Shown in pieces: positions 21,099 to 32,226 of a stretch of DNA of 64,000 nucleotides; the first letter of the stretch is position 1; each line of letters opens with the position of its first letter. Source of the DNA: Anthoceros angustus (taxonomy: Eukaryota; Streptophyta; Anthocerotopsida; Anthocerotales; Anthocerotaceae). Both the position numbers and the translations under genes were made by a program. The stretch covers positions 62,001-126,000 of the forward strand of contig VJWM01000209.1 in the NCBI GenBank assembly GCA_010909165.1. Reading direction: 5' to 3'. The notes under the pieces were generated by a model that ran no database searches, had not been told where the DNA came from, and worked only from the letters and a program-made list of their open reading frames with translations.

Positions 21099-21710
21099 AG
21101 AACTCCAGATTAAGCACCTCGGGTCGGATCGATGTCGAGGATGGGGTGCTTTGACTTTGGTGCTTTGAGAACTCCACGGATCGCACTTCTTGGGTCGGAT
21201 TAGTCCTAGGACGGGTTGCTTGTTTTGGCATAAGAACTCCAAGGTTAAGCACCCCGGGTCGGATCGATGCAGATGGGGTGCTTGACTTTGGTGCTTTGAG
21301 AACTCCAGTTAAGCACTCTTGGGTGGATTAGTACTAGGATGGGTTGCTTGTTTTGGCGCTTTGAAAACTTTGTAACAACTCCTTTGTTAAGCAACCTAGG
21401 CGTATCAATACCGGGATGGAGTGTTGATTTTAGTGGTTTGAAAAATTTGTAAATCATCCGGTATCTAGGCGTAAAGTCATGAATATTATTTTTGAAAATC
21501 ATTTGTTGGTTGATGTTATATTCTCACATTGCTTTGTAACTTGATGTCACCTGTGACGGTGACATCAAGTTAAGCACTCTTGGGTCGGATTAGTACTAGG
21601 ATGGGTTGCTTGTTTTGGCGCTTTGAAAACTTTGTAACAACTCCTTGTTAAGCAACCTAGGCGTATCAATACCGGGATGGAGTGTTGATTTTAGTGGTTT
21701 GAAAATTTGT
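21099..21710 (+). repeat. 5S-rRNA-like modules, copy B (7 copies)
   Basis: Modules start near 21099, 21167, 21233, 21299, 21374, 21566 and 21636. The fourth and sixth keep TTAAGCACTCTTGGGT and TTAGTACTAGGATGGGTT, closest to the A box and C box of plant 5S rRNA. The last two arise from a duplication of about 262 bases (21290-21545 against 21560-21800) that also copied the 13-bp inverted repeat. Confidence 0.75.
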
Positions 21711-21826
21711 AAATCATCCGGTATCTAGGCGTAAAGTCATGAATATTATTTTTGAAAATCATTTGTTGGTTGATGTTATATTCTCACATTCGCTTTGTAA
21801 CTTGATGTCACGTGACGGTGACATCA
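21539..21826. repeat. Two inverted repeats (TGATGTCAC .. GTGACATCA)
   Basis: 21539-21570 has 13-bp perfect arms; 21803-21826 has lost two bases at the centre and mismatches at the outer end. They bracket the duplicated 5S-like modules. Confidence 0.75.
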
Positions 21827-22044
21827 AAGTCTAGCATAAACTCTGTTTATCTCGGCTGCGTGGGTCAGAGAGGATGGAAAGGGCTCCAAAGGCCGAGGCA
21901 GAGGGCAGCCATCTGCCTCCTCGTCACAACGGCCTCGAATTCTTCATCCTCTCGCGATTTTCCTCACTTCACAAAATTAGAAAATCCGACATGAAAGCCA
22001 TACTTCTTATCACAATTCCGTGCTCATGGGAAGGATCAAAAAAT

Positions 22045-22062
22045 ATGGCTCTGATACCATAT
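22045..22062 (-). other. copia primer-binding site (tRNA-iMet type)
   Basis: The minus strand reads GATATGGTATCAGAGCCAT; TGGTATCAGAGCC is the common copia site complementary to initiator tRNA-Met. Confidence 0.75.
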
Positions 22063-24085
22063 CGAGTTGTGTGGATTGTGGGTGAGAGCACGGGAGCGAG
22101 AGTGCACGAGGCACGAGGGGCAGGAAGGTAGTTATCGTTATGATCAAAGAAAAAAATAAAAAGAGTATATATGAGTATTTAGGTATTTAATTAAGTATAT
22201 AACCTGATTATGAAACTAACCTAAACTAACATAATTTCCTTTAAGCTCGGGAGGTTCTTTGTATCTTGGTTTGGGTCTTCATCTTCAAGGTTGAAGAAAT
22301 CTGCGATAATAGGATCTTCATTCAGTCAGTGCACTCATTGTAAAGCTCCAAATATCAACGAGACCACAGGTGCCACAAAATTTTTGGTTTGTGCCCAAGA
22401 AGAAGTCCATCTGCTCAAAAAGGCCAAGAGCGGTGTCCCCTTGATACATGCTTTACCTTTTCTCCTTCATCGTGTTCTTCTTGGCCTCTACTTTCTACTT
22501 GCTTACCTTGCTTCAACGACGGTCCAAATATATGGTGAAACCGCTGCAAATTTCATCACGAATGCTTCACCTCCAAATTGCCCTTGTTCACTTTGAAATA
22601 TTTCTCTTCAACATCAAAATTAGTTTTTGGGTGCCTTCATCTGTTCAAGTCGTCTTCTCCAAACCAACCTGCTGGCTGCATTATTCCACATGACCGTGGG
22701 AAAAATCTGTGCCGTAATGCAAAAGATCCGCCATGGCTTCCTTTTCAAGGCTAGCTAGGACGCAACGCGACTTGGTGTGGCTTTGTGAATCTCAATGTGT
22801 ATTATTTAATACAATACATAACATCTTGGGGGCGACCAATATGCACGGGATGAAGCACAGTGAGGGCAATGTATCAGTAAACACTTCGACTACGAGGTCT
22901 ACCGTAGTCGTGATGAAATGCTATATAAAGGCACAACGTCTTTTTATAAACTAGCTAGGCTGGTCATCACATAATCTACGATGAAAAGGGCAAAAGCGAA
23001 CACTTGGTTATTCTATGTGAGCAGGCCATCGGTTTATGATTACGCAAACCACTTCACGATCACATTTTCTTCACGATTAAGTATATTTCCTGCTGGTCCT
23101 AATTAAGTATAGTGAATGAATCACCACCGTTTGTGAATCTCAATGTGTATTATTTAATACAATACATAACATCTTGGGACCAATATGCACGGGATGAAGC
23201 ACGCAGTGAGGGCAATGTATGTCAGTAAACACTTCGACTACGAGGTCTACCGTAGTGAGTGGGGAAATGCTATATAAAGGCACAACGTCTTTTTATAAAC
23301 TAGCTAGGCTGGTCATCACATAATCTCTGCGTGAAAAGGGCAAAAGCGAACACTTGGTTATTCTATGTGAGCAGAGTCGGTTTGTGATTTACAACAAACC
23401 ACTTCACGATCACATTTTCTTCACGATTAAGTATATTTCTGCTGGTCCTAATTAAGTATAGTGAATGAATCACCACCGTTTGTGAATAAAGTTGAACTTC
23501 AAGTTTCTTTAGGCTCTGTCTCCTAAGGCTCTATCTCTTTAGGCTGTGTTGAAGAAACATTTGTGAATGGTGTTTCAAAAAACTAGACAATATCGTTGAA
23601 GTACACACGTAGTGTGGTTTTTTTAATACAAAATATGCTCAAATAAACCAAATAATATCATTGGAAAAACATGTATTTTATTTTCGAAAACACATATATT
23701 TTTGAAGAAACATGGATTGGGATTTATGAAATTTAAAAGACAGCTTGAAGACATACTTGAACAAACATGCATTATGTTGTAAAAACATGTATAGTGTTTG
23801 AGGAAACAAGCATTGTGTTTCAAAACCATAAAAGAATTGCTTGAAGAAACATTATAGTTAGAAGAAATATTACATTTTTCAAGTCTTGCCATTGTGCAGT
23901 GAAATTGATGTTGGGTATAGGCATGTAAATCCCCTATGTCACTGCAAAAGAAAGGACTGAAGATTCAAGCTAGGATGCTTGAGCGTGGCTTAGTCTTTGA
24001 ATTGGTGCCATTAATTTCAACTTAAATGAAGGAGAAGGCATAGCAATCTCACACTTAACAACGGATGAAGGAATTACACCAACTA

Positions 24086-24212
24086 CAGTCCACCCCCTAA
24101 TTGGGACTGGTTGAGTGCCTTTAGAGGTCCCATTAAGGGAGGTGTCGATTGTATTTTCCCTATTTAAAAATAATAAAAATGTTATAAAATTTAAAACAAA
24201 TCAAAATACCCA
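24086..24212. mobile_element. pogo-like MITE, left end only
   Basis: TA + CAGTCCACCCCCTAATTGGG followed by about 100 bases of the element, cut by the tandem-duplication junction. Confidence 0.8.
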
Positions 24213-25813
24213 AAAAAGAAAAAATAAAAAGAGTATATATGAGTATTTAGGTATTTAATTAAGTATATAACCTGATTATGAAACTAACCTAAACTAACAT
24301 AATTTCCTTTAAGCTCGGGAGGTTCTTTGTATCTTGGTTTGGGTCTTCATCTTCAAGGTTGAAGAAATCTGCGATAATAGGATCTTCATTCCACGTTAAG
24401 TGCACGCACTCAAGCAGAAGCTCCAAATATCAATAGACCACAGGTGCCACAAAATTTTTGGTTTGTGCCCAAGAAGAAGTCCATCTGCTCAAAAAAGGGC
24501 CAAGAGCCTGGTGTCCCCTTGATACATGCTTTACCTTTTCTCCTTCATCGTATTTCTTCTTCAGCGCCTCTACTTTCTACTTGCACTGCTTCCAACGTAC
24601 GGTCCAAGTACAGTATGGTGAAACCAGGCTGCAAATTTCATGCGAATGCTTCACCTCCAAATTGCCCTTGTTCACTTTGAAATATTTCTCTTCAACATCA
24701 AAATTAGTTTTTGGGTGCCTTCATCTGTTCAAGTCGTCTTCTCCAAACCAACTGTGGTGCATTATTCCACATGACCGTGGGAAAATGCATGCCGTAATGC
24801 AAAGATCCGCCATGGCTTCCTTTTCAAGGCTAGCTAGGGCCGTGACTTGTGTGGCTTTGTGAATCTCAATGTGTATTATTTAATACAATACATAACATCT
24901 TGGGGCGACCAATATGCTGCACGGGATGAAGCACGTGAGGGCAATGTATCAGTAAACACTTCGACTACGAGGTCTACCGTAGTCGTAGTGGGGAATGCTA
25001 TATAAAGGCACAACGTCTTTTTATAAACTAGCTAGGCTGGTCATCACATAATCTACGCAGTGAAAAGGGCAAAACGAACAGCAGCTTGGTTATTCTATGT
25101 GAACAGGCCATCAGTTTCGCAGTTACAAGCAAACCACTTCACGATCACATTTTCTTCCTGATTAAGTATATTTCCTGCTGGTCCTAATTAAGTATAGTGA
25201 ATGAATCACCACCGTTTGTGAATAAAGTTGAACTTCAAGTTTCTTTAGGCTCTGTCTCCTAAGGCTCTATCTCTTTAGGCTGTGTTGAAGAAACATTTGT
25301 GAATGGTGTTTCAAAAAACTAGACAATATCGTTGAAGTACACACGTAGTGTGGTTTTTTTAATACAAAATATGCTCAAATAAACCAAATAATATCGCGTG
25401 GAAAAACATGTATTTTATTTTCGAAAACACATATATTTTTTGAAGAAACATGGATTGGGATTTATGAAATTTAAAAGACAGCTTGAAGACATACTTGAAC
25501 AAACATGCATTATGTTGTAAAAACATGTATAGTGTTTGAGGAAACAAGCATTGTGTTTCAAAACCATAAAAGAATTGCTTGAAGAAACATTATAGTTAGA
25601 AGAAATATTACATTTTTCAAGTCTTGCCATTGTGCAATGAAATTGATGTTGGGTATAGGCATGTAAATCCCCTATGTCACTGCAAAAGAAAGGACTGAAG
25701 ATTCAAGCTAGGATGCTTGAGCGTGGCTTACTGCTGAATTGGTGCCATTAATTTCAACTTAAATGAAGGCATAGCAATCTCACACTTAGCACAACCTGGA
25801 TGAAGGAATTACA

Positions 25814-26316
25814 CCCCTAATTGGGACTGGTTGAGTGCCTTTAGAGGTCCCATTAAGGGAGGTGTCGATTGTATTTTCCCTATTTAAAAATAATAAAAAT
25901 GTTATAAAATTTAAAACAAATCAAAATACCCAAAGAAAATTTAAATTTTGATTGATAGGTTTCACTAAAAATAACTTTTACCAGTTCTTTATATAGTTTT
26001 TGAAAGCTAGCACTCTCTCTAGCGCATCAAAAACCTCTACCTATCATAAAGGAAAAAGCTTAGCTTAAGAGTCTTCAATCACACCTAAAAGTCTATAAAG
26101 CTCTGAAATAATGGATTCTTTTTCTTTTTTAGATTTTTAGTAAAAAATAGAAATCCCATTTAGGAGGTGAAACTAACATGAATGTATGCTTCAAAAGGTC
26201 CCAATTATCATTTAGGAAAAGTCCCATTTGTTACATTATAAACTAAAGGGAGTAGGATGGGAGGTCCCATTTAGAGAGGAATCCCATTTATAGAATTCCC
26301 AATTAGGGGCCGACTG
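25814..26316. mobile_element. pogo-like MITE, left end trimmed
   Basis: Nearly full element whose first bases were lost: GAATTACACCCCTAATTGGG joins flank to TIR interior. The right end ...CCCAATTAGGGGCCGACTG is followed by TG where copy A has TA. Confidence 0.8.
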
Positions 26317-26732
26317 TGCTTGTACTTGCACCTGGTGCAAGTGCTAAGAACTCAGCTCAATCCATTTTCGTTGTCATCTCCATTCAAGTGTGTGACCACG
26401 CAGGAATTGGCGCACAAAGCTGATAACGGGCTTATCACGGGCCCAGGTAGAAACATTTAAATATGATTTACGAAACAGGAAACACCAAAGGAAGCTTGGA
26501 TAAATGAAAACCGTTTTGGTTTTAAAACCGCACGCGACACAGGTACAGTATTCACATGGAGGCGAGTCTTCATCGTACATGCCACATGCACGGACATGGA
26601 GGCAACGACCGTATACTGACCGCATACGGGATGGAGGTGGGGCCGACGGAGGCTGCCGGATGGTCAGGCCAATCTGCTTTTAAAGAATTCCTTGCAGCGC
26701 TGCTACTGGGGAGGGACTGCAGAAGCCTCTGC

Positions 26733-26820
26733 GTGCTTGAAATGCATTCCAGTCATTGAAAGTATCGCAGGGCAGTCACGGACGTGGTATTGGTTGTGGG
26801 GATTGGGTGGCGCTTGCAGC
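26733..26820 (+). pseudogene. P450 5'-end relic, upstream, copy B
   Basis: Counterpart of 4736-4830: leader words, ACGGACGTGGTATTGG in place of the start codon region, and GTGGCGCTTGCAG. It ends after about 15 codons. Confidence 0.7.
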
Positions 26821-27014
26821 TACGAGAGGATAAGCCGGTCGCACGCCTTAACTTGCCTTCACTTCACAGCATTGATGCTGAGCATTGTGTGACCTCCACA
26901 GCTCATGAAGCTGAGCATTGTGTGAAGTGGGAGGAGTGCAGCTGCCTCTGCCTCTGCCTCTGCCTCTGCATTCTTGAGGTTGAATGCCGTTGTTGAAATA
27001 ATCGGAGGGCAGCC

Positions 27015-30000
27015 ATGGAAGTGACATTGGGTGTGGAGATTGGAGTGGCGCTTGCAATTGCGGTGCTAGCTGTGGCCTGGCCAGTGTGGAGGTACTGGGA
27101 GCGGAGGGGATGTGGGCGCCCAAGGGCTCGAAGCAGCTGCCGGGGACCATGGGCTTCCCCCTGCTGGGAGAGACGATGGAGCTGCTGGGCTACTTCAAGG
27201 TTGGGGATCCGGAGACATTCACGGCCAAGCGCTTTCGCAAGTATGGCGATGTGTTCAAGTCGCACGTGTTAGGGAGTCCGTATGTGTTTTTCACGGGCGT
27301 CGAGGCGGCCAAGCTCTTGCTCTCAATGGAGCACAAGCTGGTACAGGCGCACCAGTTCCTCCCCGCGAGGCAGTTGGTGGGCAAGGAGTCGCTCCTCAAT
27401 GTGCACGGCCCCACGCACAAGTTCTATCGCAAAATTCTCAACGAATCCTTCATGGGCGAAGGCATTAGGAAGTATCTGCCGGTGTCGGAGCAATCGGCTC
27501 TAGAGACCCTCAGTTCCTGGAACTGGGCGACGTCCCCGTCATGAGACACGACATGGGCAAGGTGCGTGCACCAGAATTGGGCCACTCTTACCGTTTGTCT
27601 GCAATCTAATTGCAATGTTTGTGCAGAGCTCGTGATGTTTGCTAACTGGTAGTTGCTGACGGTGCGCAGTTCGCTTATCATGTGATCGTGGGACTGGTGC
27701 TGAGCTGGGGTCCTGGTTCAGTGCGTGACAGGAGCTTGGAGCTCACCAAAACAGTGAGTACCAGCTTGTCACGGTGCCCATCAATCTTCCTGGATTCGCC
27801 TTTCACAAGGCCATGCAGGTGGGAATTCGTTCAGGCCCAATTTGGAGCACAGGTGTCCAATTTCTCCCAGGGCTTGCAATGGGCCGCAATAAATCTAACA
27901 GTGCAAGTGGATTGGGCGTGCAGGCAAGAAAGGAGCTGGGTAAAATGTTCGACACCGAATTTGCGCTGAGAAGGAGCGGAAAATTTGTTCGCAGCGACCT
28001 GCTGAACGAAATGATGAAGGCAGTCGACCCCGATTCTTCCAGCGACAAGCCTGCCCTGGACGACGAGCAGCTGAGGGACAATGTGCTCACCATGATCGTT
28101 GCTGGCTCTAGAGACCCTCAGTTCCTGGAAACTGGGCGACGTCCCCGTCATGAGACACGACATGGGCAAGGTGCGTGCACCAGGAATGGGCCACTCTTAC
28201 CGTTTGTCTGCAATCTAATTGCAATGTTTGTGCAGAGCTCGTGATGTTTGCTAACTGGTAGTTGCTGACGGTGCGCAGTTCGCTTATCATGTGATCGTGG
28301 GACTGGTGCTGAGCTGGGGTCCTGGTTCAGTGCGTGACAGGAGCTTGGAGCTCACCAAAACAGTGAGTACCAGCTTGATCACGGTGCCCATCAATCTTCC
28401 TGGATTCGCCTTTCACAAGGCCATGCAGGTGGGAATTCACCAGGCCCAATTTGGAGCACAGGTGTCCAATTTCTCCCAGGGCTTGCAATGGGCACATAAA
28501 TCTAACAGTGCAAGTGGACTGGGCGTGCAGGCAAGAAAGGAGCTGGGTAAAATGTTCGACACCGAATTTGCGCTGAGAAGGAGCGGAAAATTTGTTCGCA
28601 GCGACCTGCTGAACGAAATGATGAAGGCAGTCGACCCCGATTCTTCAAGCGACAAGCCTGCCCTGGACGACGAGCAGCTGAGGGACAATGTGCTCACCAT
28701 GATCGTTGCTGGCTCTAGAGACCCTCAGTTCCTGGAAACTGGGCGACGTCCCCGTCATGAGACACGACATGGGCAAGGTGCGTGCACCAGAATGGGCCAC
28801 TCTTACCGTTTGTCTGCAATCTAATTGCAATGTTTGTGCAGAGCTCGTGATGTTTGCTAACTGGTAGTTGCTGACGGTGCGCAGTTCGCTTATCATGTGA
28901 TCGTGGGACTGGTGCTGAGCTGGGGTCCTGGTTCAGTGCGTGACAGGAGCTTGGAGCTCACCAAAACAGTGAGTACCAGCTTGTCACGGTGCCCATCAAT
29001 CTTCCTGGATTCGCCTTTCACAAGGCCATGCAGGTGGGAATTCGTTCAGGCCCAATTTGGAGCACAGGTGTCCAATTTCTCCCAGGGCTTGCAATGGGCA
29101 CATAAATCTAACAGTGCAAGTGGACTGGGCGTGCAGGCAAGAAAGGAGCTGGGTAAAATGTTCGACACCGAATTTGCGCTGAGAAGGAGCGGAAGTTGTT
29201 CGCAGCGACCTGCTGAACGAAATGATGAAGGCAGTCGACCCCGATTCTTCCAGCGACAAGCCTGCCCTGGACGACGAGCAGCTGAGGGACAATGTGCTCA
29301 CCATGATCGTTGCTGGCTTTGAGACCACCACCAACACACTCACCTGGCTTGCCAAGCTGCTGCATGAGAATCCCAGCGTCAAGGAGAAGCTGCTGGTGAG
29401 CCTGGCCCTGGGGATATATCACAGACGTCGTCCATAGGAATCGAAATTGGTTTGGAACAGCTTGGATCCAAGCGAGCCCAACCTTGTTGTTTGGTTTTCT
29501 GTCTGTTTAACTGTAGGCTGAGCATTTGGCTCTGAGAAGAAACAAACAAGCTGGAGAGCACTGACATGGGCGGATCTCGGCCAACCGATGGCCTACACCT
29601 TGAAAGTGAGACTCGGATCCTCAACATTCTCCAACCTAGTAGTGGCCCAATACTCACTGGAATCTGGCGTAAGCTAAGATCCATCTGTCTTGTCTCCTGT
29701 GTGCATGCAGGTGATCAACGAGGCACTCCGAGTGTCTTCTATCGCTTTCTGGTTGCATCGACAGGTCAAGGAGGACTTTACATTCAACGGTATGTATGCT
29801 GCACCTGGCATTGGCAACCGTAAATATTCCTTCCCTACTCCAAGCGGGGAGTCCTAACATGGGTCACAGTGCTTGATTACTGGTATGATTTTCCCGAAGC
29901 TTTCTCGCTACCTGACACTCATGTGCCACCTGCAGGATACCACATTCCTAAAGGCTGGAACTTTGTGCTCGACACTCAAAACTTGCACCATAGTCCAGAC

Positions 30001-30503
30001 ATCTTCCAAGACCCAGAGATCTTCAATCCCTCTCGCTTCGATGTAAGAGCTTGATGCTTGAATTCAACACTAGAATCATTACAGACGTCGCCGAATCATA
30101 GACAACGAACAACATCTTGGGAGTTATCTTGTGACACTGCGTTCTGATGCTACCAACAGGTGCCACCGAAGCCCTTCACCCTGCTGCCGTGGGAGGTGGA
30201 AGCAGATTGTGCCTTGGGAAGGAGCTGGCACTAATGAACATGAAAGTGATGTTGCATCACATGATGCTTAAATTCAGGTGAGTCCCCATAATTCTTCTGC
30301 AATAGCTCACAAGTCATTACAGTGCCTCTCTACATGTATACTTCTTTGCTAACCGATGGGTGCCGACCCCGTGTTGAAACAGGTGGACAGTAGACAAGCC
30401 AGACACTGGCCTAGTCGTTTCAGGTCTGCCATACCCCAAAACCGGTGTCCCCATACGCATCGAGGCTGTCCAGGACTACTCGTCTGCCAACCGAGCTATG
30501 TAA
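27015..30503 (+). pseudogene. Cytochrome P450 (CYP85-clan type), copy B, exons triplicated
   Basis: Better preserved sequence of the same P450. Exon 1 27015-27561 (start MEVTLGVEIGVALAIAVLAV, a membrane anchor; then PKGSKQLPGTMGFPLLGET and ARQLVGKESLLNVHGPTHKF); exon 2 27670-27818 (FAYHVIVGLVLSWGPG; ends HKAMQ); exon 3 from 27924 (ARKELGKMF); exon 3 completes only in the third repeat unit at 29395, with I-helix AGFETTTNTL near 29310. Exon 4 29711-29789 has the K-helix EALR; exon 5 29936-30042 HIPKGW .. NPSRFD; exon 6 30160-30277 the haem loop GGGSRLCLGKE, with one base missing just before it, as in copy A; exon 7 30383-30503 ends DYSSANRAM. In the first two repeat units the I-helix codons run straight back into exon 1 sequence, so normal splicing could not give an intact enzyme without skipping. 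Extra bases near 27112 shift exon 1. Confidence 0.85.
27496..29314 (+). repeat. Intragenic tandem triplication, about 607 bp per unit
   Basis: Units 27496-28103 (608), 28104-28710 (607) and 28711-29314 (604). Each starts GGCTCTAGAGACC in exon 1, passes intron 1, exon 2 and intron 2, and ends at GTTGCT in exon 3. Genuine exon 3 continues GGCTTTGAGACC. The two GGCT(Y)T..GAGACC words are the microhomology at which the exchange took place. Confidence 0.95.
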
Positions 30504-30860
30504 TACATCAGAGCTTGGCGTAAACCTTGGGATAAAGTGATCCTGCCGTCGAAGGTTATGGGTCCGACAAGGTCTCCAACTGTAGTGCTTCAATATTTTA
30601 TCCAGTGGATTTTAGTAAAAGGTGAGGTAGGACGTCTGGGACTATGGATCTTTCTGACAGTCCATTCCAGTTTTAGCAAAAGGTGAGGTACGGACGTCTG
30701 CGTCCCTCTGGCAGTCCATTGCTGTCGCACGTTTCGACGGCACTGTATTCAGAAAAGTTGGAGATTCTTTGAGAAAAAGCTGCAGCATCTGCTTGCGACT
30801 TGACAAGTTCATACTTCATACTGGAGTCAGCAATGTGCGAAAGCAGGAGGGATTGCTGCA

Positions 30861-30925
30861 GCATGGCATTCTTGAAATTGCATTCCGTCCTTCAAAGAAT
30901 CGCAGGGCAGCCATGGACGTGACGA
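30861..30925 (+). pseudogene. P450 5'-end relic, downstream, copy B
   Basis: Same as 7612-7680; ATGGACGTGACG start-like word, then similarity ends. Confidence 0.55.
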
Positions 30926-31014
30926 GGGGCCTAACACGCGTATGATGAATCCTGCGTGGCGAGGAGATGACCAATTTGCTAATGTATCTGAAATATCTCC
31001 ATGTATCTCAAATA

Positions 31015-31220
31015 CGTGCGGAGATCCAGCCGCGTGCTACTGTCTCTGAAATATATGCGGAGCTCGAGCCGCGTGTCAACGTGTTTCAGACTCTTTGAAA
31101 TTATGTGCCGAGCTCCTGCCGCGTGCCCAAGAATTTGACATATGTGCGGAGGTCCAGCCGCGTGGGCCGGGTCTCTTATTATTTAAACCCGGACAGTTCC
31201 TGCAGATGCTCGTATAAATC
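31015..31220 (+). promoter_or_regulatory. Module array and TATA boxes upstream of diterpene synthase B
   Basis: Four modules TGC(G/C)GAGNTC..GCCGCGTG at about 31017, 31055, 31104 and 31143 (spacing 38-49), three of them preceded by a (C/T)TGAAATA-like word. Then TTATTATTTAAACCC near 31177 and CGTATAAATC near 31210, followed by four 'AAATCTGAGGCCCGC' repeats (31215-31275; only two in copy A). In copy B the array is uninterrupted. Confidence 0.5.
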
Positions 31221-31370
31221 TGAGGCCCGCAAATCCAGGCCCGCAAATCTGGGGCCCGCAAATTTGAGGCCCGCTTTTTACTGACCGGCGGTTGCAGTCC
31301 CATGGTATGAAATTCACCAGCCTGCTTGTCTGCTGCCTCGCGTCGCTAGCCCCGGCGAACATGGCGTGTT

Positions 31371-31766
31371 TCGCCTAAGGCTAACGCAAACTTAATGAGC
31401 CCTGCCATTCGTACCGCCCGTGTGGCCACGCACCCCGATGCAAACCCGAGACGCATGAGGCCGGCATGCGCGGGCATGCCTCTCTTTCTTGAGTTCGTGA
31501 TCGAGTGCTTGGTGAACAGGTTGAGACCAGAGAGTGACCAGTTGGGTGACCATGAGAGGAGCGCGGACGGGAGCCGTTGAGACGAGGGTGGAGGGAGCCG
31601 TTGAGAGGAGCGACGACGGACGCCCCGTTGCCGGAAAGGGAGACGCCGGAAAGAAACAGGCATGCCCGCATGCCGGCCTCATGCCTCTCGGCTTTGCATC
31701 GGGGTGCGTGGCCACACGGGCGGTACGAATGGCAGGGCTCATTAAGTTTGCGTTAGCCTTAAGCGA
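31371..31766. mobile_element. Hairpin MITE with ~110-bp terminal inverted repeats
   Basis: Left end TCGCCTAAGGCTAACGCAAA, right end (reverse complement) TCGCTTAAGGCTAACGCAAA. The arms (about 31371-31482 and 31655-31766) pair over about 110 bases. Copy A has the unoccupied site near 9660-9672. The target duplication is not clear (CG or TTCG-like). It sits between the TATA region and the start codon of the synthase, so it may be in the transcribed leader. Confidence 0.85.
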
Positions 31767-32050
31767 CGGGGAGGCATGTCAGTCTTCAGCTGGTCAGGCG
31801 TCGTCAGCCTCTCGACGCTCTGACATGCCTGGCAATGCCACTGGAGGCTACACGTGTTTGCGACCCCCGGTGGATGTAAAACCAAAATCACGAGTCTGTC
31901 CAATGCCCATCACCCACGCATACACCGGCGGTCGAATGTGACACAACCTAAGAGTTTTCAACCACGATTCGGCCAGAGTGACTTTGACTGGTGGTACGAA
32001 AAAGCGTTTCATGACATCACAAGGACGTAAAAGCGTCCAGTGTCAGTGAA

Positions 32051-32165
32051 GTGCAGCTTGCGTGCCTGTAATACAGAATTCTGTGTAAGGTAACGTACAA
32101 GTGCAGCTTGCGTGCCTGTAATACAGAATTCTGTGTAAGGTAACGTACAAGTGCAGCTTGCATGC
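32051..32165 (+). repeat. 50-bp tandem repeat in the synthase leader
   Basis: Two perfect units starting GTGCAGCTTGCGTGCCTG and a partial third. Copy A has one unit plus the partial. Confidence 0.9.
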
Positions 32166-32226
32166 CTTGTAGACTTTGGGCCATAATATTATAGAAGTCC
32201 TAGAATTCCCCGTCCCTTAGGCTATA

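Larger units (their letters stand above)
17227..22062 (-). mobile_element. Ty1/copia retrotransposon between the two units
   Basis: Minus-strand order from high to low coordinates: primer-binding site (22045-22062), 5S-like and CGGACGTC arrays where gag and protease should be, integrase C-terminus, reverse transcriptase, RNase H, polypurine tract and 3' LTR start at 17575. Pol order (INT before RT) is diagnostic of copia. gag, protease and the integrase catalytic core were not found. Confidence 0.8.
22148..26316. repeat. 2-kb tandem duplication specific to copy B
   Basis: 22148-24213 and 24214-26316 both correspond to 2180-4304 of copy A. The junction lies in AAAAAAGAAAAAATAAAAAGAG, where A-rich sequence of the MITE interior meets the similar A-rich word at 22148. 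A further 340-base tandem duplication lies inside the first unit (22785-23125 against 23126-23465). I see no gene in either unit. Confidence 0.88.
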
